A stretch of DNA of 6,160 bases from Flavobacterium sp. Its GTDB lineage: Bacteria; Bacteroidota; Bacteroidia; Flavobacteriales; Flavobacteriaceae. The stretch is taken from the NCBI GenBank assembly GCA_017989775.1, contig JAGNPF010000099.1, forward strand, positions 1 to 6,160, given 5' to 3'. Shown here one piece after another: positions 1 to 6,027 of this stretch. The notes below the pieces were generated by a model, which made no database searches, had not been told where the DNA came from, and saw only the letters and a list, made by a program, of their open reading frames with translations. How positions within the stretch are numbered: the first letter of the stretch is position 1; the number at the start of each line of letters is the position of its first letter. Position numbers and translations under genes: made by a program.

Positions 1-12
1 TAAAAAAATAAT

Positions 13-363
13 ATGCGTCATAACTATAAAAACCTGAAGATTTGGCAACTTGGAATAGAAATCGCAAATGATGTTTCCGATATTCTTTTAGAGTTTCCAA
101 AACACGAAAGGTATGATTTAAGTTCACCATTAAGTAGGTGTTCCGTGTCAATTCCAAGCAATATTGCCGAAGGTTCTTCAAGAACAGATAAATCCTTTAG
201 CCATTTTATTGATGTTTCCTTGGGTTCTTCATTTGAATTAAACACACAACTAATCGTAGCAAAGCATCGAAAATATATAAACGAACAAACATTTAATCAT
301 TTAGAAAAAAAAGTCGAAGAATTTCAAAGAATGACTATGGGGTTCCAAAATGGACTAAAATAG
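13..363 (+). CDS. S23-type four-helix-bundle protein (23S rRNA intervening-sequence protein family)
   Basis: A 116-residue protein with the hallmarks of the four-helix-bundle/S23 family, named for proteins encoded inside 23S rRNA intervening sequences but widespread as stand-alone genes in Bacteroidota. Visible motifs are the N-terminal YKNLKIWQLGIEIANDV helix (about residues 5-21), FPKHERYDLSSPLSRCSVSI with the family's SIPSNIAEGSSR turn (about 46-57), and a helix containing FELNTQLIVAKHRKYI. Length is normal for the family and there are no membrane segments or signal peptide, so it should be cytoplasmic. Its molecular role is not established. ATG at 13 is the natural start because the MRHNYKNLK opening is typical; an upstream TAA at 1-3 could end a preceding gene. 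It lies 85 bases before the acyl-CoA dehydrogenase on the same strand, so co-transcription is possible. No 23S rRNA sequence surrounds it. Family assignment is confident; function is not. Confidence 0.9.
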   Translation: MRHNYKNLKIWQLGIEIANDVSDILLEFPKHERYDLSSPLSRCSVSIPSNIAEGSSRTDKSFSHFIDVSLGSSFELNTQLIVAKHRKYINEQTFNHLEKKVEEFQRMTMGFQNGLK

Positions 364-448
364 AAGGTCTGTTTCTCCACTCTATATTCCTTTTTCTCTA
401 TTCTATGCTCTTTATTCTTTTTTCTAAAAAACTCTAAATCTTAAACAA
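364..448 (+). other. Pyrimidine-rich spacer with degenerate CTCTnTATTC repeats
   Basis: The spacer between the four-helix-bundle gene and the acyl-CoA dehydrogenase is strongly C/T-biased from about 367 to 425, then turns A-rich just before the ATG at 449. It contains three imperfect copies of a CTCT(n)TATTC word at 380-389, 396-403 and 408-417, spaced 12 to 16 bases. No Shine-Dalgarno sequence precedes the start, which is usual for Bacteroidota. I see no hairpin that would stop transcription, so readthrough into the dehydrogenase is plausible. The repeat may be only low-complexity drift. Confidence 0.5.
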
Positions 449-2239
449 ATGAACGACAAAACTCGCGGTGGCCAATTCATCGTAAAAGAAACAAGATGCG
501 AAGATGTCTTCACTCCTGAAGATTTCAACGAAGACCAATTAATGATGCGCGACTCTGTAAAAGAGTTTATCGACAAAGAAGTGTGGCCGAATAAAGACCG
601 ATTTGAAAAACGGGATTTTGCTTTTACGGTGGAATGTATGCGCAAAGCAGCCGAATTGGGACTTTTGGGCATATCTGTCCCGGAAGCTTATGGTGGTCTG
701 GGAATGGGTTTTGTGGATACCGTTCTCGTTTGCGATTACATTTCGGGTGCCACAGGTTCATTTTCGTCCGCATTTGGTGCCCACACTGGAATTGGCACCT
801 TGCCCATCACTTTATACGGCACGGAAGAGCAAAAGCAAAAATACGTTCCCAAACTCGCTTCCGGCGAATGGTTTGGTTCCTACTGTCTGACTGAACCGGG
901 CGCAGGAAGTGACGCCAATTCAGGGAAAACAAAGGCCGTATTGTCTGAAGACGGAACACATTACAAAATCACGGGACAAAAAATGTGGATTACCAATGCC
1001 GGTTTTTGTAGTCTGATGATTGTTTTTGCACGCATTGAAAACGACAAAAACATTACGGGGTTCATTGTCGAAAACGACCCCAGCAACGGCATAACGATGA
1101 ATGAGGAAGAACACAAACTCGGAATTCGTGCTTCTTCCACCCGACAAGTTTTCTTTACCGATACCAAAGTTCCTGTCGAAAACATGCTTTCCGAACGAGG
1201 AAACGGTTTCAAAATTGCCATGAATGCCTTGAATGTGGGACGAATCAAACTCGCGGCTGCTTGCCTGGATGCGCAACGCCGAGTGATTACAAATGCCACC
1301 AAATATGCCAATGAAAGGGTGCAATTCAACACGCCTATTTCCCATTTTGGTGCCATCCGATACAAATTGGCCGAAATGGCGACCTCCTGTTATGCAGGTC
1401 AAAGTGCCGTTTATAGAGCCGCCAAGGATATCGAAGACAAAATCAAGGATCGTGAAGCCAATGGCGAATCGCATCAAGACTCTGAATTGAAAGGCATCGA
1501 AGAATTTGCCATAGAATGTTCCATCCTCAAAGTGGCCGTTTCCGAAGACATCCAGAATTGTTCCGACGAAGGCATCCAAATTTTGGGAGGAATGGGATTC
1601 TCGGAAGACACGCCAATGGAAAGTGCCTGGCGTGATGCGAGAATTGCCCGCATTTATGAAGGTACGAACGAAATCAACAGAATGCTTTCCGTGGGAATGT
1701 TGATCAAAAAAGCCTTCAAGGGACATGTGGATTTGTTGGGGCCAGCCACGAAAGTACAGGAAGAACTAATGGGGATTCCCTCTTTCGACACGCCTGATTA
1801 TTCCGAATTGTTCTCGGAAGAAAAAGAAATGCTGGGCAAATTGAAAAAGGCGTTCCTGATGGTTGCCGGTGGAGCGGTACAAAAATACGGCCCCGATTTG
1901 GAAGGACACCAACAATTATTGATGGCTGCCGCCGATATTTTGATTGAAATTTACATGGCAGAATCAACCATCTTGAGAACCGAAAAGTTGGCCAAAAAAC
2001 AAGGTGAAGATGCCGTGAAGGAACAAATTGCCATGGCAAAATTGTACTTGTACAAAGCCGTTGACGTGATTACCCAAAAAGGAAAAGAAAGCATTATTTC
2101 CTTTGCCGAAGGCGACGAACAACGAATGATGTTGATGGGATTGCGCCGTTTTACCAAATACACCAATATGCCCAACATCATCGAGTTAAGGGAAACAATT
2201 ACAACCAAATTGGTAAGTGAAAACCAGTATTGTTTCTAG
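449..2239 (+). CDS. fadE: Acyl-CoA dehydrogenase, long FadE/VLCAD-like form (beta-oxidation)
   Basis: A cytoplasmic FAD enzyme that should catalyse the first step of fatty-acid beta-oxidation, oxidising acyl-CoA to trans-2-enoyl-CoA and passing electrons to ETF. The 596 residues show the acyl-CoA dehydrogenase domains in order: an N-terminal helical domain (about 30-140), the middle beta domain opening with YCLTEPGAGSD (145-155) and the KMWITNAG segment (Trp180), then the C-terminal helical domain with GRIKLAAACLDAQRR, QILGGMGFSEDTPMESAWRD and IARIYEGTNEINR. Glu404 in YEGT is at the usual catalytic-base position. About 170 residues follow the core, as in VLCAD/ACAD9 and the roughly 594-residue Bacillus FadE, so length is normal for this long subgroup. 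The ATG at 449 gives the typical RGGQFIVKET opening; the C-terminus ends in YCF. In related genomes it commonly follows 3-hydroxyacyl-CoA dehydrogenase and thiolase genes, which would lie left of this window. An intrinsic terminator follows. Chain-length specificity cannot be read here; the symbol rests on similarity. Confidence 0.95.
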   Translation: MNDKTRGGQFIVKETRCEDVFTPEDFNEDQLMMRDSVKEFIDKEVWPNKDRFEKRDFAFTVECMRKAAELGLLGISVPEAYGGLGMGFVDTVLVCDYISGATGSFSSAFGAHTGIGTLPITLYGTEEQKQKYVPKLASGEWFGSYCLTEPGAGSDANSGKTKAVLSEDGTHYKITGQKMWITNAGFCSLMIVFARIENDKNITGFIVENDPSNGITMNEEEHKLGIRASSTRQVFFTDTKVPVENMLSERGNGFKIAMNALNVGRIKLAAACLDAQRRVITNATKYANERVQFNTPISHFGAIRYKLAEMATSCYAGQSAVYRAAKDIEDKIKDREANGESHQDSELKGIEEFAIECSILKVAVSEDIQNCSDEGIQILGGMGFSEDTPMESAWRDARIARIYEGTNEINRMLSVGMLIKKAFKGHVDLLGPATKVQEELMGIPSFDTPDYSELFSEEKEMLGKLKKAFLMVAGGAVQKYGPDLEGHQQLLMAAADILIEIYMAESTILRTEKLAKKQGEDAVKEQIAMAKLYLYKAVDVITQKGKESIISFAEGDEQRMMLMGLRRFTKYTNMPNIIELRETITTKLVSENQYCF

Positions 2240-2258
2240 ATTAACCTTTATTTTTATT

Positions 2259-2299
2259 AAAAATCCGCTTCGTCATTTAATGATAAAGCGGATTTTTTT
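2259..2299 (+). terminator. Intrinsic terminator of the acyl-CoA dehydrogenase transcript
   Basis: A perfect 12-bp stem pairs AAAAATCCGCTT (2259-2270) with AAGCGGATTTTT (2286-2297) around a 15-base loop, and the right arm runs into a seven-T tract (2293-2299). It begins 19 bases after the TAG stop of the dehydrogenase. The loop holds a small inner repeat (TCATT and AATGA) that could lengthen the structure. The placement makes it the end of the beta-oxidation transcript. Confidence 0.9.
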
Positions 2300-2596
2300 A
2301 TGGGATGGTAGACAAGAAATAAAATAGTGAAGATGATATAATAGCAATTTTAATTTGAGAAATAAACGCTATGTTTGTCATACTTATCTACCCAAAATTA
2401 GACGAATTGCATGAGGTAAATGTCAAGCATAAAATAACAAGTGCCGAAATAATGGTTTTCATAATAGTGATGTTGCAATACCAATTAGACAGATATAGAG
2501 GTTGCGCTCGAACTGGCAATAAGCCAATATATCTAGATGGTATAAGTTTGATACCGTAAAAGTAGGCTTTTTCAAGACAAATTTAAACTTGTACAT
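2300..2596. other. Intergenic region between convergent units, no supported gene
   Basis: About 300 bases between the + strand terminator and the - strand terminator. A 62-codon open frame (2371-2559, +) exists, but its product resembles no family I recognise, no ribosome binding site or TAnnTTTG box precedes it, and it sits between two convergent terminators, so I do not call it. An imperfect 16-base palindrome ACAAATTTAAACTTGT lies at 2577-2592 (seven of eight pairs), just beside the - strand terminator. Nothing else structured was seen on either strand. Confidence 0.5.
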
Positions 2597-2631
2597 AAAA
2601 AAAGCGCAGTGAAAATAATCCACCACGCTTT
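2597..2631 (-). terminator. Intrinsic terminator downstream of the small periplasmic protein gene
   Basis: Read on the - strand, AAAGCGTGGTG (2631-2621) pairs with CACTGCGCTTT (2611-2601) over 11 bp including two G-T wobbles, around a nine-base loop, and runs into a T7 tract (complement of the A run at 2597-2603). The wobbles pair only in the - strand RNA, which fixes the orientation. It starts about 20 bases after the TAA stop at 2653-2655. Confidence 0.85.
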
Positions 2632-2652
2632 ATGTATCACAAGGATGTTTTT

Positions 2653-3135
2653 TTATTTTGCTTTTATGGCCTCAATTTCCCCAACAAAAGGAATGGCATC
2701 CTGCAGTTCGGCCTGTACCGTGGTTTGCATGTAGTTCTCGAATTGAATTATTTTGGCGGCAGTGATGGCTCCAACGGCTTTTTTATATTTGTCGTAATAT
2801 TTTGAAAACAACTTTTGATAATCCAAATTGTTTTTCAATCCTGCTTTTGCAATTTTGTCGGCACTTTCATCCGTAAGATTGGCAAAGTTTGCAGCATAAT
2901 CATTGATGACGGCAACTTTGGCAGTGCCAAGAGCTTTGCGTTCCACTTCAAATTCGTCATAAATTTTCCAAAAAGCGGCTGCTTGGGCTTCCGGTATTTC
3001 CATGTATGCTTGGGCTAGTTCTTTTTTTGATTTGCCATAAACACCTTGAATGATTTCAAGATCTTCTTTGTCAGAAGATTAGGCAAAAACTCCTGAGGTA
3101 ACTGCAACTAATAAGAGTAAAAATACTTTTTTCAT
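2653..3135 (-). pseudogene. Small exported helical protein of unknown function, interrupted by TAA right after the signal peptide
   Basis: The ATG at 3135 opens a classical signal peptide (MKKVFLLLLVAVTSGVFA, residues 1-18). Codon 19 (3081-3079) is TAA, and the frame then continues as SSDKEDLEIIQGVYGKSKK to the stop at 2653, 160 codons in all. Flavobacterial signal peptides very often end in A-Q, so TAA most likely replaces CAA (Gln). The mature part is charged and helical, with IPEAQAAAFWKIYDEFEVER, LTDESADKIAKAGL and a Tyr/Lys-rich LFSKYYDKYKK, the pattern of a family of small periplasmic proteins in Bacteroidota whose function I do not know. The first ATG after the stop is at 3003 (116 residues); starting there would lose the signal peptide and the early mature part. 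No other frameshift or stop is present. A TAAATTTG box lies upstream (3174-3181) and a terminator follows, so the unit looks intact apart from the stop. A sequencing error is a serious alternative. Confidence 0.75.
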
Positions 3136-3173
3136 AATCTTTGATTTGTAAATGTTAATTTGTTAAATTTAAT

Positions 3174-3205
3174 CAAATTTAGAAATTTATTTATAATCCC
3201 GAAAA
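3174..3205 (-). promoter_or_regulatory. Candidate Bacteroidota promoter for the small periplasmic protein gene
   Basis: On the - strand TAAATTTG (3181-3174) matches the Bacteroidota -7 consensus TAnnTTTG exactly. Twenty bases upstream lies TTTT (3205-3202), a three-of-four match to the -33 TTTG box. Transcription would begin around 3168, giving a leader of roughly 30 bases to the ATG at 3135. An AATTG-TTT-CAATT inverted repeat (3204-3216) overlaps the -33 position. The region is very AT-rich, so chance matches are likely. Confidence 0.4.
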
Positions 3206-3229
3206 TTGTTTCAATTATTTTCTCAAATT

Positions 3230-3245
3230 TAGTTATTAATAACTA
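3230..3245. repeat. Perfect 16-bp palindrome TAGTTATTAATAACTA
   Basis: A perfect self-complementary 16-mer in the gap between the barrel gene's terminator and the promoter of the small periplasmic protein gene. It lies about 60 bases upstream of the predicted transcription start of that gene, a position where a dimeric regulator could bind. AT-rich composition makes a chance palindrome possible. No second copy was seen in the window. Confidence 0.5.
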
Positions 3246-3274
3246 TAAAGAAGCTTACCATTCACAAATTCATA

Positions 3275-3298
3275 AAAAACCGAATCTAGAATGATTCG
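3275..3298 (-). terminator. Short intrinsic terminator overlapping the end of the barrel gene
   Basis: On the - strand CGAATC (3298-3293) pairs with GATTCG (3286-3281) around the six-base loop ATTCTA, followed by GTTTTTT (3280-3274). The stem includes the last sense codons and the loop carries part of the TAG stop (3288-3286). The stem is only 6 bp, so efficiency may be modest. Confidence 0.55.
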
Positions 3299-4536
3299 CC
3301 CGCATTGAGGTAGAATGCTTTGGAATGGCGCCCCCAAGCATAATTAAGTACCAGATTGGTTCTTGTGGCCTTGTCTATCAAAATGCGCAAACCCACTCCC
3401 ATTGCAGGCTGGATATATTGAAAAATACGAATGTCCCGGTCTTTGTCACTGGCCGAAGTCAGATTACCAAAAACGGTGCCGCTGATTAAATTACTACAAA
3501 GAATAGGAAATCGGTATTCTGTTTCGAAATACACCATTTTTTGACCGCGAAACAAACCTTGGGTATATCCTTTTCCGCTGCGACTGCGCTGATCCCATCC
3601 AATGGAAGGCAAATTGAGATACGGAACTTTGCCCGAGGTCAGAAACTGCCCGGTGGCCCAAATACTGAAAACATGTTGCTTATTGAGTTTGCTTAACGGC
3701 AAAAAATAACGATACTCCATGAACAGCACATTACTTGCTTTTTGGTTATCATTAAAGGCTGGATTGAATCGATAATTGATATTGGCAAACATTCCATTGT
3801 TGGTATTGATTTGGTTGTCCCTGGAATCATACAATAAATTCAGGCTCACCCCATTCACGAAATATTCATTGTCTTTGTAGCCGTATTTCTGGCTGTAGGT
3901 ATAATGATTGGTTAATTGTGCGTTGGCAACATCCAGGTTTAGATCGTTTATGGTGGTGTACCAATCGACATGAACTCCAGCACCCACATAATAGTTGTTT
4001 TTGACTTCCCAAGAAGCAGTTTGATGGAACTTTAAATAATTATAATCCATCGGTTCCTTCAAATCATTCAAATCAAAATTGTCCGCTTCGGAAGGACGGG
4101 GAATGATGTCGGTTCCCAATCCATAGTTGGCCTGCGAAAAAATGTAAAAACGCCAGTCACCGCTCAAAAATATTTTGTTGTTTTTAAGCATCACGCTATT
4201 CTTGGCATTGACAAGCAACTGTTGTTTTTCGGTATAGGTGACCCCTAGATTTACGGAGGAATATTTGTCTTTTTCCATTTTCCCCTTGAAAGTATATTGG
4301 GAAACGAAACCATACGAAAAACCCGTGGCAGGTTGCGAACCAATGATGGGCATGACCAGAAAAAAATTGTTTTTGGCAGGCTTCAAGACAAGAACGGAAT
4401 CCTTCTTCTTGAAAAGCTCCGGAAGCGATATTTCTGGACAATATTTTGTGGAATCAACTGCAGTTTGTGCCTTCATACTTGATTGTGTCAAGACAAGCAG
4501 CAACAGGCCAAACCAAAATTTGCGTCTATTATTCAT
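3286..4536 (-). CDS. BamA/TamA-family outer-membrane beta-barrel protein without POTRA domains
   Basis: A 416-residue outer-membrane protein resembling the C-terminal barrel of Omp85/BamA/TamA proteins (bacterial surface antigen domain). Residues 1-23 form a signal peptide (NNRRK, then the hydrophobic FGLLLLVLT, ending SSMKA before Gln24, encoded by an intact CAA). A short mature linker (24-55) replaces the POTRA repeats of true BamA. From about 56 on there are alternating amphipathic strands, including LLYDSRDNQINTNNGMF (234-250, the usual D-S-R-D-N strand and turn) and RSGKGYTQGLFRGQKMVYFE (319-338), which corresponds to the conserved loop-6 (V/L)RG(F/Y) region of Omp85 proteins with FRG at 329-331. 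The chain ends in Phe416, the typical barrel C-terminal signal. Without POTRA domains a role in general barrel assembly is unlikely; such short homologues in Bacteroidota are uncharacterised. It is flanked by its own candidate promoter and a terminator, hence probably monocistronic. Family confident, substrate unknown. Confidence 0.9.
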   Translation of the reverse strand: MNNRRKFWFGLLLLVLTQSSMKAQTAVDSTKYCPEISLPELFKKKDSVLVLKPAKNNFFLVMPIIGSQPATGFSYGFVSQYTFKGKMEKDKYSSVNLGVTYTEKQQLLVNAKNSVMLKNNKIFLSGDWRFYIFSQANYGLGTDIIPRPSEADNFDLNDLKEPMDYNYLKFHQTASWEVKNNYYVGAGVHVDWYTTINDLNLDVANAQLTNHYTYSQKYGYKDNEYFVNGVSLNLLYDSRDNQINTNNGMFANINYRFNPAFNDNQKASNVLFMEYRYFLPLSKLNKQHVFSIWATGQFLTSGKVPYLNLPSIGWDQRSRSGKGYTQGLFRGQKMVYFETEYRFPILCSNLISGTVFGNLTSASDKDRDIRIFQYIQPAMGVGLRILIDKATRTNLVLNYAWGRHSKAFYLNAGESF

Positions 4537-4540
4537 CTTG

Positions 4541-4569
4541 CAAATTTATATAATTATGACCAAAAACAA
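4541..4569 (-). promoter_or_regulatory. Candidate promoter for the barrel gene, implying an almost leaderless mRNA
   Basis: On the - strand TTG (4569-4567), an 18-base spacer, then TAAATTTG (4548-4541) match the Bacteroidota -33/-7 pattern well. Only four bases (CAAG) separate the -7 box from the ATG at 4536, so transcription would begin at or within a base or two of the start codon. The next in-frame Met (residue 21) is inside the signal peptide and is a poor alternative start. Confidence 0.5.
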
Positions 4570-4639
4570 GTAATAATTTAATCCTTGCTTTTCCAAAGCC
4601 GCATTTGAACAATGGAGAAATTATTGGATACATTAAAAC

Positions 4640-4685
4640 AAAAAAAAAGTCTTTAAACCAAAATTACTGGCTCAAAGACTTTTTT
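4640..4685 (-). terminator. Strong intrinsic terminator of the DUF3575-like fusion gene
   Basis: On the - strand a 17-bp stem pairs 4685-4669 with 4659-4643 (core AAAAAAGTCTTT with AAAGACTTTTTT, then AGCC with GGTT, including two G-T wobbles), with a nine-base loop and a T9 run (complement of the A run at 4640-4648). It begins 18 bases after the TAG stop at 4703-4705. Because both arms carry A/T tracts it could also act weakly in the other direction, but no + strand gene needs it. Confidence 0.9.
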
Positions 4686-4702
4686 GTCATTTGCAGAAGT
4701 GA

Positions 4703-5830
4703 CTATTTCTTTTTGGTTTCTTCTTTCACGATCAACCCTTTGTTGGTCAATTCTGTTTTGACGGCCAAGATAATCTCGTCCAAAGCCTCATTAATTTTGG
4801 TAGGATTCAAAGTTGAAGTAGTTCCTGACCAAAGCAATTTATTGGATTTCACGTCGTATATGTTGGTTTCCACGTAATAGGTTTTGTTTTCTTCATAATA
4901 CCCTGGAGTACTATACATGGCACCTCCATAACCCCAACCGCCATAACCGCCATAATAACCGCCGCCATAACCCCAGCCGCCATAATAGGTGTTGCCTTGA
5001 ACGTAATCGGTGCTTTTTTCGACATCGGTCAAACGCATCAAGATAATACCGTCAACTCCTATCTGTATCATGTAGCGATATCCCAAGCTGGTGGTACTTT
5101 TGGCTCCTTTTTTTTGAAAATCGCCTTCCCCGAGTGTTCCTTCATAACCAGGAAATTTTTCTTCTAGGGCTGCATTCAGCTTGTCAAAAAATAATTTGGA
5201 GTATTCGGCGGACAAATTAGTGTCGAGGGACAAATCCCATTTGTAGAAACCAACACCGGGTCCAAGAAGAATCATGTCGACAGAGAAACGTTTCCAGAAA
5301 ACAAACTGATACCCCAACTCGACACCAACAGTGTTGATGGTCAAGCCCAACTCGGAATTTACATTACCAGAAAACCCGGAAGTTTCACTGTTCAATGTCC
5401 AACTATGTCCCTTGTCAAAAGAATTGTAGCCATAATACGGTCCCAGATAAACACCTCTTGGCGCATTGTATTTATTGAGTTTGGAAAGATAAAATCGATA
5501 ATCTCCAGAAATATGAAAGCCTCTTTCGGAAAGAATTGTATTGGCTTGCAATTCTTCTGAATCAACTATGTCCAAGCTGGGAAATCCAGTTTGGCCTATA
5601 TTGATGGAAAAGGATCGATTGTTTGGCAAAATGCGTTCGTATCCAAAAATAATGGATTTATTGCCAAAAATCATAGGGTTCGTGATATTGAACCGAATCG
5701 TGTTCTTGAATTCTTTTTCGGTATTACCCGAGCTGTTCGACGATTAGGCATGCAATCCAAAACTACTCACCGCAAAAACCATCAGCAAGACCAACAGCTT
5801 TTGAAACCATTTTGCGCAGGATTTTTTCAT
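4703..5830 (-). pseudogene. DUF3575-like outer-membrane barrel fused to a Gly/Tyr-rich C-terminal domain, interrupted by TAA after the signal peptide
   Basis: The ATG at 5830 starts a signal peptide (MKKSCAKWFQ, then hydrophobic LLVLLMVFAV, ending FGLHA at residue 28). Codon 29 (5746-5744) is TAA where Gln is expected, then SSNSSGNTEKEF and an intact frame to TAG at 4703, 375 residues if restored. Residues about 45-253 look like a DUF3575-type barrel: FGYERIL near 62-68, DYRFYLSK, APRGVYLGPYYGYNSF, VELGYQFVFWKRFSVDMILLGP, and LGYRY (249-253), a typical barrel end. At 259 the chain changes to VDGIILMRLTDVEK, a Gly/Tyr/Trp-rich stretch (282-312), then YYVETNIYDVKSNKLLWSGTTS and a helical Lys-rich end, resembling the C-terminal half of a separate family of putative Bacteroidota lipoproteins related in style to DUF4136-like proteins. 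So it looks like a two-gene fusion. The next Met after the stop is residue 53 (5674), which would give a 323-residue product with no export signal. Sequencing error at the stop must be excluded. Function unknown, envelope location expected. Confidence 0.75.
4895..4987 (-). repeat. Gly/Tyr-rich coding repeat (YGGWGYGG type) within the fusion gene
   Basis: The segment codes for residues 282-312 (restored numbering), almost entirely Gly, Tyr and Trp. In DNA, a 21-base unit at 4926-4946 recurs at 4965-4985 with one mismatch (4937 against 4976), an offset of 39 bases or 13 codons, so the frame is kept. Shorter CCGCCATAA words lie between. Such low-complexity segments occur as flexible loops in surface proteins and can change copy number by slippage. 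Confidence 0.75.
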
Positions 5831-5901
5831 AAGATTTTATTTATGTTACATTAAGTAAATTTACGAATCAAAATTTTAAAAAAAAAATCATAGCTATCCG
5901 A

Positions 5902-5918
5902 AAGTTTTCATAAAACTT
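5902..5918. repeat. Short perfect hairpin upstream of the fusion gene
   Basis: AAGTTTT (5902-5908) and AAAACTT (5912-5918) form a 7-bp stem with a three-base CAT loop. It lies about 75 bases upstream of the ATG at 5830, in the likely promoter region. The word CATAGCT flanks it as a direct repeat at 5889-5895 and 5933-5939. The only near-consensus -7 boxes here are TAAATTTA close to the gene and TAATTTTG (5966-5959); neither has a good -33 partner, so I do not call a promoter. Confidence 0.4.
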
Positions 5919-5971
5919 CAAGTAAGGTTTGCCATAGCTTATAAACAGGTTAATATTACAAAATTATGCTG

Positions 5972-6020
5972 AAAATAAGTCAGAATTGAATTGTAATTTC
6001 GGTTCTGATCTTATTTTTTT
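5972..6020 (+). terminator. Terminator-like hairpin in + orientation with no + gene before it
   Basis: TCAGAATTGAA (5980-5990) pairs with TTCGGTTCTGA (5998-6008) with two wobbles around a seven-base loop. The stem extends outward through AAAATAAG (5972-5979) with CTTATTTT (6010-6017) past a single bulged T at 6009, ending in a T run to 6020. The wobble pairs form only in + strand RNA; in - strand RNA they become mismatches, although the helix would still hold. It lies between the fusion gene's upstream region and the transposase remnant. Confidence 0.55.
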
Positions 6021-6027
6021 AGCCCCA

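Noticed and set aside
13..363. Four-helix-bundle gene as evidence of an rRNA operon
   Set aside because: No 23S rRNA sequence is visible around it; stand-alone S23-family genes are common in Bacteroidota.
920..1726. 268-codon antisense open frame across the acyl-CoA dehydrogenase
   Set aside because: It lies wholly opposite a well-conserved enzyme gene, its product resembles nothing known, and long antisense frames arise from codon bias of the real gene.
2371..2559. 62-codon + strand open frame
   Set aside because: No recognisable family, no promoter or ribosome binding signal, and located between two convergent terminators in low-complexity AT-rich DNA; length is within chance expectation.
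3286..4536. Identification as genuine BamA or TamA
   Set aside because: The protein is only 416 residues and has no POTRA repeats; only the barrel-type motifs are present.
4921..4985. CRISPR-like short repeats
   Set aside because: The repeats are codon-phased, unequal in spacing and encode a Gly/Tyr-rich protein segment.
3079..5746. Global reassignment of TAA to glutamine
   Set aside because: TAA at 2653-2655 sits just before a terminator and acts as a normal stop, and no internal TAA occurs in the acyl-CoA dehydrogenase or the barrel gene, where glutamine is encoded by ordinary codons.
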